Assembly: GCF_000744775.1 (NCBI RefSeq)
Contig: NZ_JQMP01000004.1
Coordinates: 186,001 to 250,000 of the forward strand
Length of the DNA: 64,000 bases
From: Thermorudis peleae
Lineage (GTDB): Bacteria > Chloroflexota > Chloroflexia > Thermomicrobiales > Thermomicrobiaceae
Reading direction: 5' to 3'
Position 1 is the stretch's first letter; each line of letters starts with the position of its first letter. The notes beneath the pieces are model-generated. The model saw only the letters and a program-made list of their open reading frames with translations. It was not told the DNA's origin and made no database searches. This document shows positions 62,787 through 64,000 of the stretch, in pieces. Position numbers and translations under genes: made by a program.

Positions 62787-64000
62787 ATGGCAGTGACCAA
62801 GCTCTTTGGCGCATCAGTCAAGCGGCGGGAAGATCCGCGGCTGATCACCGGCCACGGCAACTTCACCGACCATATTCGGCTGCCTGGCATGCTGGCGATG
62901 GCGATCAAGCGCAGCCCGCACGCCCACGCCCGCATTGTCCGGATTGACACCAGCAAGGCCAAGGCGATGCCCGGCGTCGTCGCGGTCTACACCGGACAAG
63001 ACCTGGTCGACAAGCTGGGCCCCGTCCCCTGCGCTTGGCTCGTGCCCGACAGCGACCTGAAGGTCCCGACCTACCGCGCTGTGGCCGTCGACAAAGTCCG
63101 CTATGTCGGCGATGCCGTCGCGGTCGTGGTCGCGGAAAACCGCTATATCGCCGAGGACGCCGCCGACGCGATCGAGGTCGAGTACGAGGTGCTGCCGGCC
63201 GTCGTCGACCAGGAGAAAGCCGCCCAGCCCGGCGCACCGCAGCTGTACGATGACGTGCCCAACAACATTGCGTTCCATTGGAAGCTCCACGCTGGCGACT
63301 TCGACGCCGCCTGGAACCAGGCCGAGGTGCGGCTCACCCAACGCCTGATCAACCACCGGCTGATCCCAACGGCTATGGAGCCGCGCGGTGCGGTCGCGTC
63401 CTACAACCCATCAACGGGCGAGCTGACCGTCTGGTGCACGAGCCAGAACCCGCACATCCACCGGCTGCTCTTCTCCGCGGTGACGGGCTTGCCCGAGACG
63501 AAGATCCGGGTGATCGCCACGGACGTCGGTGGCGGCTTCGGCAGCAAGATCCCGATGTACGCCGGCGAGCTGATCGCCAGCGCGATCTCGCGCGACCTTG
63601 GTCGGCCGATCAAGTGGGTCGAAACCCGTCGCGAGAACTACGTGGCAACGATTCACGGCCGCGACCACATCCAGTATGTCGAACTGGCGGCCAAGCGCGA
63701 CGGCACGATCACCGGCCTGCGCGTCAAGGCCTATGCGAACATGGGCGCTTACCTCTCGACCGCCGCGCCTGGCGTGCCGACCTGGCTCTTCGGGCTGATT
63801 CTCGCCGGGCCCTACACGATCCCCGTCATCCACGTTGACGTCTATGGCGTCCTGACGAACACGACGCCGACCGATGCCTACCGCGGCGCAGGCCGGCCGG
63901 AAGCCACCTACTTGCTTGAGCGCATGATTGACCTCCTCGCTCGCGAGCTCAACATGGATCCTGCAGAGGTTCGGCGCAAGAACTTCATCCCCAAGGAGAA
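62787..64000 (+). CDS. Molybdenum hydroxylase large subunit (CoxL-like, form II), truncated at window end
   Basis: 404 codons of a molybdopterin-cytosine-dinucleotide enzyme of the xanthine dehydrogenase/CO dehydrogenase family. N-terminal SVKRREDPRLITGHGNFTDHI, RYVGDAVAVVVAENR, LTVWCTSQNPH and DVGGGFGSKI are as expected. The active-site loop is AYRGAGRPEATYLLER, as in form II CoxL proteins; it lacks the Cys of the AYxCSFR loop that defines proven CO dehydrogenase (form I). So its substrate is uncertain. ATG at 62787, GGGGGAG upstream. Confidence 0.93.
   Translation, partial: MAVTKLFGASVKRREDPRLITGHGNFTDHIRLPGMLAMAIKRSPHAHARIVRIDTSKAKAMPGVVAVYTGQDLVDKLGPVPCAWLVPDSDLKVPTYRAVAVDKVRYVGDAVAVVVAENRYIAEDAADAIEVEYEVLPAVVDQEKAAQPGAPQLYDDVPNNIAFHWKLHAGDFDAAWNQAEVRLTQRLINHRLIPTAMEPRGAVASYNPSTGELTVWCTSQNPHIHRLLFSAVTGLPETKIRVIATDVGGGFGSKIPMYAGELIASAISRDLGRPIKWVETRRENYVATIHGRDHIQYVELAAKRDGTITGLRVKAYANMGAYLSTAAPGVPTWLFGLILAGPYTIPVIHVDVYGVLTNTTPTDAYRGAGRPEATYLLERMIDLLARELNMDPAEVRRKNFIPKE

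Overview
The window is a 64 kb stretch of a high-G+C bacterial chromosome. Gene content and style (many GTG starts, TTGACA-type promoters, dense short operons, RtcB with archease, Tad-like secreted proteins, a tig-clpP-clpX operon, molybdenum hydroxylase genes) suggest a thermophilic Chloroflexota of the Thermomicrobia type. This is an inference from protein character; no database was searched.

Region 1 (1-21.7 kb) is ordinary chromosome. In order it holds a truncated membrane glycosyltransferase, an RNA-repair pair (archease and RtcB) with a HAD phosphatase, pyrD, an MFS carrier, a fumarylacetoacetase-like enzyme, an O-methyltransferase, a GYD protein and a three-gene Tad-like secretion/pilus set. 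These are followed by an M29 aminopeptidase, an ECF sigma/anti-sigma pair, a primary-type sigma factor with a clear promoter, and a nickel transporter divergent from a Fur-family regulator. A near-perfect nickel-type operator lies between those last two. An aminotransferase, an amine oxidase, a NagD-type phosphatase and an ArsC-like phosphatase close the region.

Region 2 (22.2-37.2 kb) is catabolic and transport. An IclR-regulated sugar operon encodes a binding protein, ABC ATPase, dehydrogenase, enolase-family dehydratase, UlaG-like lactonase, ABC permease and a U32-like barrel protein; the enzymes read as an oxidative, non-phosphorylating sugar pathway. An M20 amidohydrolase follows, convergent with a Bmp-type nucleoside ABC transporter whose ATPase gene carries an apparent one-base frameshift. 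Then come a GDP-mannose dehydratase and a DUF2203 protein.

Region 3 (39.1-47.3 kb) is the accessory region and the most interesting part. A 1,257-residue CHC2-TOPRIM-ATPase replication protein has a disordered C-terminal part containing two copies of a structured iteron-like DNA module built on the 9-mer GCGTCAGAA. Three more copies lie 4 kb downstream, in opposite orientation and outside any credible gene. Just after the gene, the last 37 bases of a tRNA-Cys gene are duplicated. The intact tRNA-Cys sits 2.49 kb further on, so a 2.49 kb island is framed like an integrated element. The island carries two exported proteins, one of them clearly AT-richer than its surroundings. No integrase or transfer gene is visible.

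Region 4 (47.4-64 kb) returns to chromosome: adenine deaminase, BtpA-like protein, RecJ, a DtxR-type regulator, a metallophosphoesterase with a DUF1786 protein, a polyprenyl synthetase, a DinB-like protein, the tig-clpP-clpX operon and a HipA/PI-kinase-like protein. It ends in the start of a CoxG-CoxS-CoxL molybdenum hydroxylase operon with a strong promoter and a long leader.
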